A stretch of 46,830 nt of DNA from contig CALZKB010000005.1 in the NCBI GenBank assembly GCA_945787575.1, forward strand, positions 1 to 46,830, in the 5' to 3' direction. The stretch's first letter is position 1. The number at the start of each line of letters is the position of its first letter. Under the pieces are notes generated by a model that saw only the letters and a program-made list of their open reading frames with translations, was not told where the DNA came from and ran no database searches. Below, in pieces: positions 17,727 to 26,554 of this stretch. Source of the DNA: Thermoanaerobaculia bacterium. Its GTDB lineage: Bacteria > Acidobacteriota > Thermoanaerobaculia > Multivoradales > JAHEKO01. The position numbers and the translations under genes are program-made.

Positions 17727-19118
17727 TCAGTCGAGCGCCGTCAGCCGTTCGAGCAGGTCCCCCAGGTCGTCGGCCGGCACGGTGCGCAGATCGAGCACCA
17801 CGGCGTCATCCCGCACCCGGCCGAGAATGCTCGGATCGCCGACGCGCAACTGGGCCGCCAGCTCGTCCGCCGAGCAAGCCGCTCGCCGCAGGCGCACCCC
17901 GAAACTGGGCACCTCCACCAACGGCAACGCTCCGCTCCCCGGCCGCGCAGTGGTCGCCACCACCTCGACCTCGAGCCCGTTTACGTCCGCCAGATCCGCC
18001 GCCAGCTCGCGCGCTCTCGCCTCCACCACCTCGACCGCCTCCGCCAACTGGGCGAGAGCCGGAACCCCCGCAATCGCTGCCTGGGGTCCGTCGAGGTACA
18101 GCTGCAGGGTCGCCTCGAGTGCCGTATAGACCATTCGTCCGGGCCGCATCGCTCGAAACAGCGGATGGCGCCGGCAGCGGTCAACGGCCTTCGAGGTTCC
18201 CGCCAGCACTCCCGCCTGGGGCCCGCCGAGGAGCTTGTCACCGCTGAAGCAGACCAGATCCACGCCCGCCGCCAAAGAGTGCTGTGCTTGCTGCTCCGGC
18301 GGCAGCCCCGACTCCCCGAGATCCAACAGGCAGCCCGATCCCAGGTCATGGATCACCGGAATCGAGTGCTCACGTCCCAGCGCCACCAGCTCTTCGATTC
18401 CGACCTCGCTGGTGAACCCCTTCACCTCGTAGTTCGAAGTGTGGACCTTGACCAGCGCCCCGGCCTCGCCGTCGAGCGCCCGCGCGTAGTCCTCCAGATG
18501 GGTTCGATTGGTCGTCCCCACCTCGGTCATCACCGCGCCGCTCTGGGCGATGATCTCCGGAATTCGATAGGAGCCGCCGATCTCGACCAGCTCGCCTCGC
18601 GAGAGCACGACCTTGCGACCCTCGGCGAGCGCTGCCAGCGCCACCAACGTCGCCGCCGCGTTGTTGTTGACGACGGTGGCCTCCTCGCAGCCGAGAATGC
18701 GGGTCAACAGTTGGGCGCAGCCGGCGTCACGCCCGCCGCGCTCGCCGGTCTCGAGGTCGATTTCCAGCCGCTGGGGCCGGACCGCCAGCTCGCGGACCGC
18801 CTCCGCCGCCACCTGCGGTAGCGAGGCCCGGCCGAGCCCGGTATGGAGCACCACCCCCGTCGCGTTGATCACGCGCCGATAGTAGGGGCGGATCTCACGC
18901 CCCAATCTCCGCTCGACCTCGAGTGCCAGCGCCGCCGGCGTGAGCTCCTCAGGGTCGAGATTGCCGGCAACCGCCTGTCGCCTCACTTCGGCGAGCTGCT
19001 CCCGCAGGCCGGCCACCACGCGGATGCGCGAGAAGCGGTCGAGCAAGGCACTGAACGACGCGTTCTGGAGGAGCTGGTCGGCCTGCGGGATGCGGCGAGG
19101 GAGAGTGGGGTCGGCCAT
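17727..19118 (-). CDS. selA: L-seryl-tRNA(Sec) selenium transferase
   Basis: A 463-residue PLP enzyme that converts Ser-tRNA(Sec) to Sec-tRNA(Sec) with selenophosphate. Family blocks are NATGVVLHTGLGRA (about 85-98), VNNNAAATLVAL, EIGGSYRIPEI, VKVHTSNYEVKGF and the PLP lysine Lys295 in CFSGDKLLGGPQAGVLAG, the same residue number as in E. coli SelA. Length is normal. The organism should therefore make selenoproteins, although selB, selD and tRNA-Sec are not in this window. The ATG at 19118 fits the conserved N-terminal length. Confidence 0.96.
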   Translation of the reverse strand: MADPTLPRRIPQADQLLQNASFSALLDRFSRIRVVAGLREQLAEVRRQAVAGNLDPEELTPAALALEVERRLGREIRPYYRRVINATGVVLHTGLGRASLPQVAAEAVRELAVRPQRLEIDLETGERGGRDAGCAQLLTRILGCEEATVVNNNAAATLVALAALAEGRKVVLSRGELVEIGGSYRIPEIIAQSGAVMTEVGTTNRTHLEDYARALDGEAGALVKVHTSNYEVKGFTSEVGIEELVALGREHSIPVIHDLGSGCLLDLGESGLPPEQQAQHSLAAGVDLVCFSGDKLLGGPQAGVLAGTSKAVDRCRRHPLFRAMRPGRMVYTALEATLQLYLDGPQAAIAGVPALAQLAEAVEVVEARARELAADLADVNGLEVEVVATTARPGSGALPLVEVPSFGVRLRRAACSADELAAQLRVGDPSILGRVRDDAVVLDLRTVPADDLGDLLERLTALD

Positions 19119-19520
19119 TGGCTGGGATCGTACTAGACGGAGCTCGCCGCGAGCGCAGGCTCGACGTCTCGAAGTCCTCGGGCGTCCTCGAATCGTCCTG
19201 ACCGAGACAACGAGAAGCGATCTCTCGGTGCTGCGGCTCTTGGCTCGGGAAGCTCGCAGAGACCATCGCCGTTTCCCCTACCGCTGAGCGATTCGATGTG
19301 CTAACCTCCATTGCAAGCGAAGTTTGTAACTGATATGCGACCGATCCTTCAATTCCGGGAGGGAGGCATTCATATCGATAGAGAACAATGCGGTTGATTG
19401 TCCGTAGAGTTCGCACCAGAAAGTGCCAACGTACCTAGAGATTGGGCCTCGCCCAGCTGCGCAGCCCGAGTAACGCTCGGATCTTCCCGCTTCTGGCCGG
19501 GGGCCTCGAAAGGAGAAGCG
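19119..19520 (+). other. Intergenic region: promoter candidate and structured leader of the next gene
   Basis: About 400 bases between divergent selA and the exported protein at 19521. A possible promoter is TTGCAA (19311-19316), 17-base spacer, TATGCG (19334-19339). The last 80 bases before the ribosome site can form three short hairpins: 19444-19454 (GGGC/GCCC), 19466-19480 (CCGAG/CTCGG) and 19486-19501 (CCCG/CGGG). GGGCCTCG occurs twice (19444 and 19501). It matches no riboswitch class I know. Confidence 0.4.
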
Positions 19521-21149
19521 ATGAAGAAGGACCGAGCTTACTTGTGTCTGCTCGCCGTGGCCGGCTGGTGCTGGCTCGCGGCTCCGGTGGGTGCCCAAAC
19601 CCCCAACGACGACCCGCCCGACCCGGGTGGGCCCTCGATGAGTGATGTCGTGCTCCACACCTCGGGGTTGATCAAGCTGGGTATCCGGGACGAGGGGCAT
19701 CTCAACGTCGTCGGTGGAGAGGGCATCGCTTCGATCGGGTCCGGCTCGACGATCGACGCTGGGTTGCGGCTCGTCTTTCCGAACGGCGACGAGGCCGAGG
19801 CGACGGCCCCCGGTTGCCTGTGCGAGGGGTGGGGCGCGTCGGGAGATGCCGTCTCCGGCGGTGCCAGCGTCGACCTTGGCGGGGTCTTCAACCTGTCCAA
19901 CATCACCTTCGCTTCGGACGGCACGGCCGCGACGTCGACCGTCGACGTCGGTGCGACGCTGAGGGTGACTCACGATTACCATCCCAGCGCCGACACTCCC
20001 AACCTCTACGAGTCGACGGTGACGATCGAGAACATCTCGGGCGCTCCGCTCGCCGACGTCAGGTATCGGCGGGTAATGGACTGGGACATTCAGCCCTTCA
20101 CCTTCAACGAGTGCGTGACCATCAGCTCGGGGACGGCGACCGACCTGGCGTTCGTCACCAACAACGGCTTCGACGGAACGGATCCGCTCTCGCCCCCCGC
20201 CGTGGACCCCGGCCCGGATCCCTACTTCAGCATCGGCGACCGCGTGGATGATGGACCGAGGGATCACGGCGCCCTGTTCCAGTTCGAGTTCGGAGCGCTG
20301 GGCGTCGGTGAGTCGATGTCCTTCAATATCTACTATGGGGCCGGCTTCACCCAGGCGGAGGCCGCGGCGGCTCTCGCCGCGGTCGGGGCGGAGGCCTTTT
20401 CCTACGGCAAGCCGGCCATCGACTTTGAACAGGGTCCTCCGTTTGGCGATGGCGAGTGCGACTCCGACCCGGAGAACGTCTTCATCTTCGCCTTCAGCGG
20501 TATCGGCGGTGAGCCGGATACCGAGCCGCCGTTGTGCTTCCTGTCGGACTTCGATCCGGGTCCGCCGATGGCGATCGAGGTGACGACCCAGGACCTCGAG
20601 TCCGGTCTGGATCAGATCCTCGTGACCGTGCTCGAAAACGCGACGGTCACCATCCCGCCGTTCATGCAGGGGACCAACGACGTCGTGCTGGTGACGGCGG
20701 AGAAGACCGACCCGGCCCTACCGGCGCACCTGGAGCTGGCGGTCCTCGATGTCTTCGGCAACGAGACGGTGTGCGATCCGGTGCTGGTGCGGTTGGAGAT
20801 TCCGAAGAACGCGTGGCAGGTGAGCGAGACGTTCCGGGGGATCCCGGAGTACGAGCGCTTCATCTCGCTACAGAACGGCTCGCCGGGAGTGCATCGTTTC
20901 CAAGCTCTGGTCAACCGCAGCGGTCGGTACACCCTGCCCTTGCGACCGGGACAGGAGGCGTTGATCGACGTCACGAAGTCGATGATCCCGGGCGACAACA
21001 CGATCAGGCTGAGCGCTTCGGGCGCCCCAGGCTCGTGGCTGGTGGTGTTGATCTCGGACGGTGTCGGCGGTGGCAATGAGCTGGACCTGCGCAAGCTGAC
21101 CGGGGTCCGCGCCAGAGGTGTGAACCTCGATTGGAGGGGCCGACCTTGA
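19521..21149 (+). CDS. Exported protein: choice-of-anchor-like domain plus shared C-terminal module
   Basis: A 542-residue exported protein. The ATG at 19521 follows GAAAGGAGA and gives a clear signal peptide ending near PVGAQ (about 25). Residues 38-330 resemble a domain I know from PEP-CTERM proteins, with EATAPGCLCEGWG, THDYHPSADTPNLYE, YRRVMDWDIQPFTFNE and DHGALFQFEFGALG; there the same domain is followed by a PEP-CTERM anchor, which is absent here. Residues 338-542 are the C-terminal module shared with the proteins at 26555 and 34165, including the conserved Cys pair (LCFLSD; NETVCDP). Function unknown; surface or periplasmic location is inferred. It has its own terminator. Confidence 0.85.
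   Translation: MKKDRAYLCLLAVAGWCWLAAPVGAQTPNDDPPDPGGPSMSDVVLHTSGLIKLGIRDEGHLNVVGGEGIASIGSGSTIDAGLRLVFPNGDEAEATAPGCLCEGWGASGDAVSGGASVDLGGVFNLSNITFASDGTAATSTVDVGATLRVTHDYHPSADTPNLYESTVTIENISGAPLADVRYRRVMDWDIQPFTFNECVTISSGTATDLAFVTNNGFDGTDPLSPPAVDPGPDPYFSIGDRVDDGPRDHGALFQFEFGALGVGESMSFNIYYGAGFTQAEAAAALAAVGAEAFSYGKPAIDFEQGPPFGDGECDSDPENVFIFAFSGIGGEPDTEPPLCFLSDFDPGPPMAIEVTTQDLESGLDQILVTVLENATVTIPPFMQGTNDVVLVTAEKTDPALPAHLELAVLDVFGNETVCDPVLVRLEIPKNAWQVSETFRGIPEYERFISLQNGSPGVHRFQALVNRSGRYTLPLRPGQEALIDVTKSMIPGDNTIRLSASGAPGSWLVVLISDGVGGGNELDLRKLTGVRARGVNLDWRGRP
20532..21146 (+). other. Shared C-terminal module, copy 1 (205 residues)
   Basis: This coding segment is homologous to 26558-27178 and 34168-34788. 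The first half looks Ig-like (FDPGPPMAIEVTTQD..TGTND..LVTAEK..VCDPV); the second half has IPEYE.FISLQN.SPG, MIPGDNTI and APGSWLVVLISDG. It ends NLDWRGRP. It is the most divergent of the three copies. Confidence 0.9.
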
Positions 21150-21171
21150 TCTGAAGTCTGCGTTGACTTCA

Positions 21172-21206
21172 GCGCCCTTCGAGCTCCGCTCGAAGGGCGC
21201 TTTTCT
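21172..21206 (+). terminator. Rho-independent terminator
   Basis: A perfect 12-bp stem (21172-21183 / 21189-21200) with a 5-nt loop is followed by TTTTCTT. It closes the exported-protein gene at 19521. The same design ends the two related genes on the other strand. Confidence 0.92.
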
Positions 21207-21269
21207 TGGTGAGGCGGAGCGAAGTGATCTGCGGCTCGGGGAACCCTGCACCGCGGATTTGAGTATCCT

Positions 21270-22415
21270 GTGACACGACCGATGCCCACCGTCCAAGTCG
21301 TCAGCTCCATTCGCTCGCTCGATCCCGTCGCTTGGGACGAGCTCGCCGGTGACGAGGTCCTGGCGACCCACGGGTGGCTGCGGACCGTGGAAGAGACCTA
21401 CGCCGCCGACCTCGAGCCTCGGTACTACCTCGTTCACCGGGAGGGGCGCTTGCTCGCTGCCGCGGGCTGTAATCTGGCTGTAGCGACGGATCGGGACTTC
21501 ACCCTGGACACGACGGTGTACGGCAGGTTCGCGAACGTCGCCGCCGGGCTGGGTCTCGCGCTGCTCCCTGCGATGCTCTGTGGACCTATCTCGTCCTGCG
21601 GCACGCACTTGCTCGTCGCCAGCGATCTGCGGCCTCGCGAGAAGGCGGCCCTTTTCGAGATGCTCTTGGAGCGTTTGGAGAGCGCTGCCTTCGGCCGCGG
21701 ACTGCCTCTCGCTTTCGACCGAGTCTTCGCCGAGGAGTCCGACTTGATCTCCGTGCTGCGGCGGCGCCGTTACAACCAGACCCGGCACAGCCCGATGTGC
21801 TACCTGGACGTGAGCTGGCCGACATTCGACGGCTACCTGGGTCATCTGCGTGGAATGAGCAGGAACATGGCAAGAAACGCTCGCCGCGATCTCAAGAAGA
21901 TGAGCCGCGCCGGCGTCAGCGTCGAGCGAATCCGGGACACCTCTCGATTGGAGAAAGAGCTCTACGACCTCGCCGAGGCTCACTGGTACCGGCACAACGG
22001 TGCCTCGTTTCCGTTCAAATCCGACTTCTTCGCCAGCCTTCGCGAGAATCTCGGTGAGAATGCCGTGGTCTATGGCGCCTTCGACGGTTCCTCGCTGATC
22101 GGCTTCTCGCTGCTCTTGGAGAAGGGCGGCGTCGCGGTGGGCATGTATGTCGGACTCCACAGTGTCCGTGCCAGAGAGGCGGCTTTGTATTTCAACCTCT
22201 GCTACTACGCTCCGATCCAGGCAGCGGTCGGAGAAGCCGGCCGACGCATCTACTTCGGCCGCGGCTTGCGCGAGACCAAGATTCGCAAGGGCTGCGAGAG
22301 CAAGGATCTGTATCTCTTCTTGAAGTCGCCGAGCACATTGAAGCACATCGCGTTCGGGGTGTTGTTCTTTCTTCGCTCGGCCCGGAAGCGCTACGAGACG
22401 CGTGCGGGGACCTAG
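21270..22415 (+). CDS. FemAB/GNAT-like acyltransferase (BioF2-like)
   Basis: A 381-residue cytoplasmic protein with the double-GNAT look of FemAB-like and DUF482/BioF2 acyltransferases. Typical features are WLRTVEETY near the start, the middle block YLGHLRGMSRNMARNARRDL (Arg/Lys-rich, about 190-210), LYDLAEAHWYRHNG, and the C-terminal GNAT-like half GAFDGSSLIGFSLLLEKGG and YFNLCYYAPIQAAV. Family members transfer aminoacyl or acyl groups in wall, capsule or exopolysaccharide synthesis. It starts 120 bases after the terminator of the exported-protein gene and is followed on the same strand by a DegT-type gene. Substrate unknown. Confidence 0.75.
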   Translation: MTRPMPTVQVVSSIRSLDPVAWDELAGDEVLATHGWLRTVEETYAADLEPRYYLVHREGRLLAAAGCNLAVATDRDFTLDTTVYGRFANVAAGLGLALLPAMLCGPISSCGTHLLVASDLRPREKAALFEMLLERLESAAFGRGLPLAFDRVFAEESDLISVLRRRRYNQTRHSPMCYLDVSWPTFDGYLGHLRGMSRNMARNARRDLKKMSRAGVSVERIRDTSRLEKELYDLAEAHWYRHNGASFPFKSDFFASLRENLGENAVVYGAFDGSSLIGFSLLLEKGGVAVGMYVGLHSVRAREAALYFNLCYYAPIQAAVGEAGRRIYFGRGLRETKIRKGCESKDLYLFLKSPSTLKHIAFGVLFFLRSARKRYETRAGT

Positions 22416-22468
22416 CGACCATGTACGGAGAGCACAGGGCACACTAGGTCTCGACCAGGAACCAGGGC

Positions 22469-23728
22469 ATGCTCTCTGCTAACGACAGGACGGTTGCGCG
22501 ATTCTACTCCGTGCCGTCGTACGTCCCCGATTGGGGACTCCGGGAGTTTCGCGTCATGGTGCGTTGTCTCGTGACCAACCGGATCGTGCGCGGTGACTAT
22601 CCGCGGCAGCTCTGCGAGATCGCGAGCGAGGAGCTCGGCGTGCCCTATGCGCTGCCGTTCAACCGCGCACGGTGGGCGATCCAGGCAGCGTTGGGCGCTC
22701 TGGAAGTCGGCGGCGGCGATGAGGTGGTCGTCCCTTCCTACGTGTGCGAGTCGGTACTGCAGCCGATCGCCAACCTCGGAGCGCAACCGGTCTACGCCGA
22801 TACGGGGCCCGACCTGCACCTCTCCGTCGATACGGTCGAGAGGGCCATAACGACCCGGACAAAAGCTGTGATCGTGGCTCATTTGTACGGCAACGCAGCC
22901 CCCATCGCGGCCATCGAGAACCTGCTCGCGGGTAGCGGAGTCGCGCTCATCGACGACGCCGCCCAGTCGTTGGGCGCCAGAAGTGACGGACGTCCCGTCG
23001 GGACATTCGGCACCTGTGGCATGGTTGGGTGCGGTCCAGGGAAGTCCCTGGCCGGTCCTGCCGGTGGATTGCTCCTCACTCGCGAACGCGAGCTTTACGA
23101 TCGCATTGCCTCGAATCCTCCCCGGAACGAGAGCGCCGCGACCGTCTTCCGTCGGGTTCTCGCATTTTGGATCTGGTTCCGCCTGCGGAGGTACACCTTG
23201 GGCTTCAAGCCGATCTCCGACGCGCTTCTGGCGGCTTCCAAGAGTTCCGACGCGCAGCCTCGCTGGATGTCGAATCTCGACGCCGCACTCGTCCTCGAGC
23301 AGCACGGAAAATGGCACCGGAACGCCGACTTGCGGCGCGGTGTCGGCGAGGAGATCTTGCGTGTTCTGGGCGATGCCGAGCACTTCTGCATCTCCGATCT
23401 CTCACCTTCCGGAATCGCGCTGAGAATCGTCCTGATTCTCCCGGAGGCAGGTCCGACGGCTAACGAAGTCGTGGCGTTCCTCCACCGCGCCGGCATCGAA
23501 GCCAGGAGAGGTTACGAACCGCTCCACGGCACTGCGGACACCGCGGGCGAGAGCCTGCCGGTGACCGAGACCCTTTCGGAGCGTACGGTACTTCTGCCCG
23601 TGACGAGCTCGCTCATGAGACGTAGGCCACGGCAGGCTCTCGAGAAGCTGGCGGCCTGGATCCTGACCGGGGCCACCCAGGTCTCCGGCGGAAACCCCGA
23701 CGCAGGCTTCCACAGAGATCCGAGCTAA
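22469..23728 (+). CDS. DegT/DnrJ/EryC1/StrS-type aminotransferase
   Basis: A 419-residue PLP fold-type I enzyme of the sugar aminotransferase group. Visible blocks are VVVPSYVCESVLQPI (about 86-100), the PLP-ring region LIDDAAQSLGA (Asp162-Asp163) and the Schiff-base lysine Lys192 in GCGPGKSLAGPAGGLL. The lysine context differs from the usual SFhpxKxxtxGEGG, and a hydrophobic insertion (VFRRVLAFWIWFRLRRY, about 225-240) follows it. It would transfer an amino group to a nucleotide keto-sugar or similar compound. Its stop overlaps the convergent ATP-grasp gene by four bases. Confidence 0.8.
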   Translation: MLSANDRTVARFYSVPSYVPDWGLREFRVMVRCLVTNRIVRGDYPRQLCEIASEELGVPYALPFNRARWAIQAALGALEVGGGDEVVVPSYVCESVLQPIANLGAQPVYADTGPDLHLSVDTVERAITTRTKAVIVAHLYGNAAPIAAIENLLAGSGVALIDDAAQSLGARSDGRPVGTFGTCGMVGCGPGKSLAGPAGGLLLTRERELYDRIASNPPRNESAATVFRRVLAFWIWFRLRRYTLGFKPISDALLAASKSSDAQPRWMSNLDAALVLEQHGKWHRNADLRRGVGEEILRVLGDAEHFCISDLSPSGIALRIVLILPEAGPTANEVVAFLHRAGIEARRGYEPLHGTADTAGESLPVTETLSERTVLLPVTSSLMRRRPRQALEKLAAWILTGATQVSGGNPDAGFHRDPS

Positions 23729-24921
23729 CTGGCCCCGGAGCGGAAGAGTCCGCGAGTCCTGTCTCTCAGCTCCAACAGGATCTTGCCGACCAAGGGGAGT
23801 GGATCCGTGAGATCGCCGTTGGTCCTCGCTCGCTTCGCCGCGAGCTCGGACCAGACCGCCTTGACCATGGTCCAGTGGATCCCGCGCGCCTTCGCCTCCG
23901 ACTGAATCGACTTCAGGTAGTACGAGACGTTGATGCCCTTCATCTCGGCCGGATACTCCGGAGTGCGGATCGCTTGTGCCGAGGTACCTAGTGCCAGCGC
24001 GGCCGCGATCTCCGGGAAACCGACTCCGCAGTTGATTGCGAAACCCAGGTTGCCCGAGACTCTCGGGTTGATCTCGATCAGTTTCGGTTTCCCGTCACGC
24101 GAGTCGATCTTGAATTCGATGTCAGCGGGGCCCTGCCATTCCCATCGCTGCAGAAGCGGCAAGATGATGTCGACCAGCTCCGGTTCATGGGTGCTCACTC
24201 CCAAGCCGCAGACTCCTCCGATGATCGGGTACTCCCTGACCTTCTTGAAGGTGAAGTGGGCGGCGACGCGACTCTGTTTGTCGAGGATCACGTTGAGCGC
24301 CCTCATCGCCTCCGGCGCGCCGGGGATGTATTCGACGATGACCGTGGGACCGTACTTCTCTTCCACGCGGTCACGAGCCCGAATCAGGGATTCCGCGTCT
24401 CCCACGATGTGGACCCCCCTCGAGCCTCCGAGCTCCTTTCGCGGCTTGAGCACGACGTGAAGAGCCGGCCCGTCGGACGTTCCTTCCTCGAGGGCCCTCA
24501 AGGCCGTTGGCAACGAGAGGATCCGAGGACAGGGGATACCCAGTGCGGCGCAGTCTTCCAGGGTGCGCCGGTTGTCGTGCGCGGCTGCAAATGCGTCGGG
24601 ATCCGGCACGAGCACGTCGGCGTACTCTTCGACCGCCGCGCGATTTCGAGATACGGCCTCGACGCAGAAGAGAGGCAGGAGAACGTCGACCCCTTCGCTC
24701 TCCAGCAGCCCGATCAGGGCGGCGACGAACCCCGGATCTTCGTGAGACGGTAACCGGGAGTAGGGTGGCGTGTACTTCGAATGAAGGGCGAACGGCAGTC
24801 GGCGATCATCCGCGCCGATCACGTCATAGCCAGCCTTGGAGAGACTCTGGATCGAGACCAAACCGGCGCGGATCGTCGCATCCGTGACGAGGACTCTCGT
24901 CTTGACCTTGCCACTGTCCAC
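23725..24921 (-). CDS. ATP-grasp ligase
   Basis: A 398-residue ATP-grasp enzyme that would couple a carboxylate to an amine or similar nucleophile using ATP. The N-terminal Rossmann-like part starts RVLVTDATIRAGLVSIQSL; the ATP-grasp core shows VVLKPRKELGGSRGV (about 155-170), VIVEYIPGAPEAM, and the metal-binding end IEINPRVSGNLGFAI. The gene starts at GTG 24921. It belongs to the PylC/CarB-like group of carboxylate ligases that occur in surface-sugar and peptide clusters. It is downstream of the CapK-like gene on the same strand. Substrates are unknown. Confidence 0.85.
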   Translation of the reverse strand: MDSGKVKTRVLVTDATIRAGLVSIQSLSKAGYDVIGADDRRLPFALHSKYTPPYSRLPSHEDPGFVAALIGLLESEGVDVLLPLFCVEAVSRNRAAVEEYADVLVPDPDAFAAAHDNRRTLEDCAALGIPCPRILSLPTALRALEEGTSDGPALHVVLKPRKELGGSRGVHIVGDAESLIRARDRVEEKYGPTVIVEYIPGAPEAMRALNVILDKQSRVAAHFTFKKVREYPIIGGVCGLGVSTHEPELVDIILPLLQRWEWQGPADIEFKIDSRDGKPKLIEINPRVSGNLGFAINCGVGFPEIAAALALGTSAQAIRTPEYPAEMKGINVSYYLKSIQSEAKARGIHWTMVKAVWSELAAKRARTNGDLTDPLPLVGKILLELRDRTRGLFRSGAS

Positions 24922-25018
24922 TGGCCAGCACCTCCCGACTGCCTTCTCGCAACCCTAGCAGCCCCCTTGTCGCGCGACCCACAGGACTTCTGCCACGGGC
25001 TGCTAGCTCGGCTCGGTC

Positions 25019-26299
25019 CTAGAATTCTCGCCTCACGGGCTGGTACTTGCCTCCGCCTTCCTTCTCGATGCGATCGACCTGCTTGAGCTCGACGATCATC
25101 TCGGCTCCGACCGCTTCACGAATCCTCGCACCCACGGCCTCGAAGTCTCTCGCCGGCAACTCGTTGTCGAACGTCGTGAACTCGATGCGTAGCTTCGCTG
25201 GCTCGGAATGGATGACCTGATACCTCTTGACGACAGGATGACGCTCCAGCCAATGCTCCACGACATACGGTGAGACTCGCCGCCCGCTGGGCAGCGTGAC
25301 GAGGTCGACGTCACGTCCATCGAACGCCTCGAAAGCCGTCGAGGCCCGGCCGCAGGCGCACGCCTCCCGAGCCAGACACCCGCGGTCTCCAATCGAGAAG
25401 CGGATCAGGGGCATCGCGCGATTCTGGAGGCTCGTCAGAATCAGGGCTCCCGTCCGGTCGTCGGCTGCCGACGAGTCCGGTTGCACCTCCACATAGGTAC
25501 TCTCGAAGTTGACGTGATAGCGGCCACGTTCGCATTGCCAGGCGACCTCATTGAATTCGGTGCTCCCATAGACGTCGCAAACCCGAGCCCCGAAGCTCTG
25601 CTCGATCCGTCGGCGCGTGCTTGCCGTCAACCGCTCCGAGCTCGTGAAGATCAGGGGAACCTCGGGGATCACGAGGCCACGGCTGCGATACTCCTGCGTG
25701 AGATCGACGAGGAAGGACGGATAGGAGTAGAGAATGTCGGGTCGATAGTCCTCGATAAAGTCGATGGCCGAATCTAGTGGTTCAAAGAGGGACTTGAACT
25801 CGATTCGAAACAGCCGGGGCGGTGCGAAGATCGGCCACTGCTTGCGTCGAGGGAGATCGGCGACCGGGAGGGCGCGGATCACCAGCAGTCTCTTGAAGAG
25901 CGGGCTGGTCAGCGCGAAGAGCTTGCGCATCTTGATCGCGTACCTGCAGGTCAGGAGGCAGTCTCGATCAAAGTACATGATCGTCGGCTCGCCGGTGCTG
26001 CCGGAAGTCCTCGATGACGCTAGACAGGCCGGGTCGAAGCCTGCCGCCAGCAGATCGCCTGCCCGCTCCTGTAGATCGGACTTGCGGAGGATCGGGAAAC
26101 GCTCGAGGTCGAGATGGCTGGCAATGGAGGAAGCGCTGATTCCGAAAGAGCGGTAGTAGGGAACGTTGGTTACGGCGTAGCGAAGGGTCTCGACGAGCCT
26201 GTCCCGGTGGAACTTCTCGATCCTCTCTGCGGGCCACCATTGTGAACGCTGAAGGGAGAGCAGAGAGGCCAGAACTCTGATCGTGTCGAGCGTTTTCAT
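25019..26299 (-). CDS. CapK/PaaK-like adenylate-forming enzyme
   Basis: A 426-residue member of the phenylacetate-CoA ligase/CapK family. It has the N-terminal block YAVTNVPYYR (about 41-50), the nucleotide loop SRTSGSTGEPT (96-106), DILYSYPSFLVDLTQ, the motif VYGSTEFNEVAWQCERG and a short C-terminal domain ending EKEGGGKYQPV. Cysteines at ACACGRAS match the zinc-like region of many CapK proteins. CapK proteins occur in capsule and exopolysaccharide clusters and probably activate a carboxylate. Base composition looks less GC-rich than in the flanking housekeeping genes (by eye), as in its two neighbours. Confidence 0.85.
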   Translation of the reverse strand: MKTLDTIRVLASLLSLQRSQWWPAERIEKFHRDRLVETLRYAVTNVPYYRSFGISASSIASHLDLERFPILRKSDLQERAGDLLAAGFDPACLASSRTSGSTGEPTIMYFDRDCLLTCRYAIKMRKLFALTSPLFKRLLVIRALPVADLPRRKQWPIFAPPRLFRIEFKSLFEPLDSAIDFIEDYRPDILYSYPSFLVDLTQEYRSRGLVIPEVPLIFTSSERLTASTRRRIEQSFGARVCDVYGSTEFNEVAWQCERGRYHVNFESTYVEVQPDSSAADDRTGALILTSLQNRAMPLIRFSIGDRGCLAREACACGRASTAFEAFDGRDVDLVTLPSGRRVSPYVVEHWLERHPVVKRYQVIHSEPAKLRIEFTTFDNELPARDFEAVGARIREAVGAEMIVELKQVDRIEKEGGGKYQPVRREF

Positions 26300-26485
26300 C
26301 TTCCCTGACTCGGCGACCCGGGCGCCAGTTCCCTCGTCTCCTCGAGCCCTCCGCTGCCGTCGAAGGCGCGCGCCGACTCGTCGCCAACCATAACGGTCCG
26401 GTCCAGAACCTCCAAGGTCAGATCAACCGTCTCGCTGCGTCGGTTCTCGCGTCGTAGACGATCACCCCCGACCCCGCCTCACCAT

Positions 26486-26521
26486 GAACAAAGCGCCCCT
26501 CGAGCCTGGCTCGAGGGGCGC
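26486..26521 (-). terminator. Rho-independent terminator
   Basis: A perfect 12-bp stem (26493-26504 / 26510-26521) with a 5-nt loop, followed on the minus strand by TTTGTTC. It closes the gene ending at 26555. Its stem differs from the terminator at 21172 only in a few paired bases. Confidence 0.85.
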
Positions 26522-26554
26522 CGAAGTCGACACGGAGTCGACACGAAGGTCAGA

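Noticed and set aside
19441-19520. Cyclic-di-GMP (GEMM) riboswitch before the first module gene
   Set aside because: The conserved GEMM core bases are not present; the hairpins do not fit its layout.
20868-22442. 524-codon leftward open frame opposite the first module protein end and the acyltransferase
   Set aside because: It would span a terminator and two real genes on the other strand and shows no domain.
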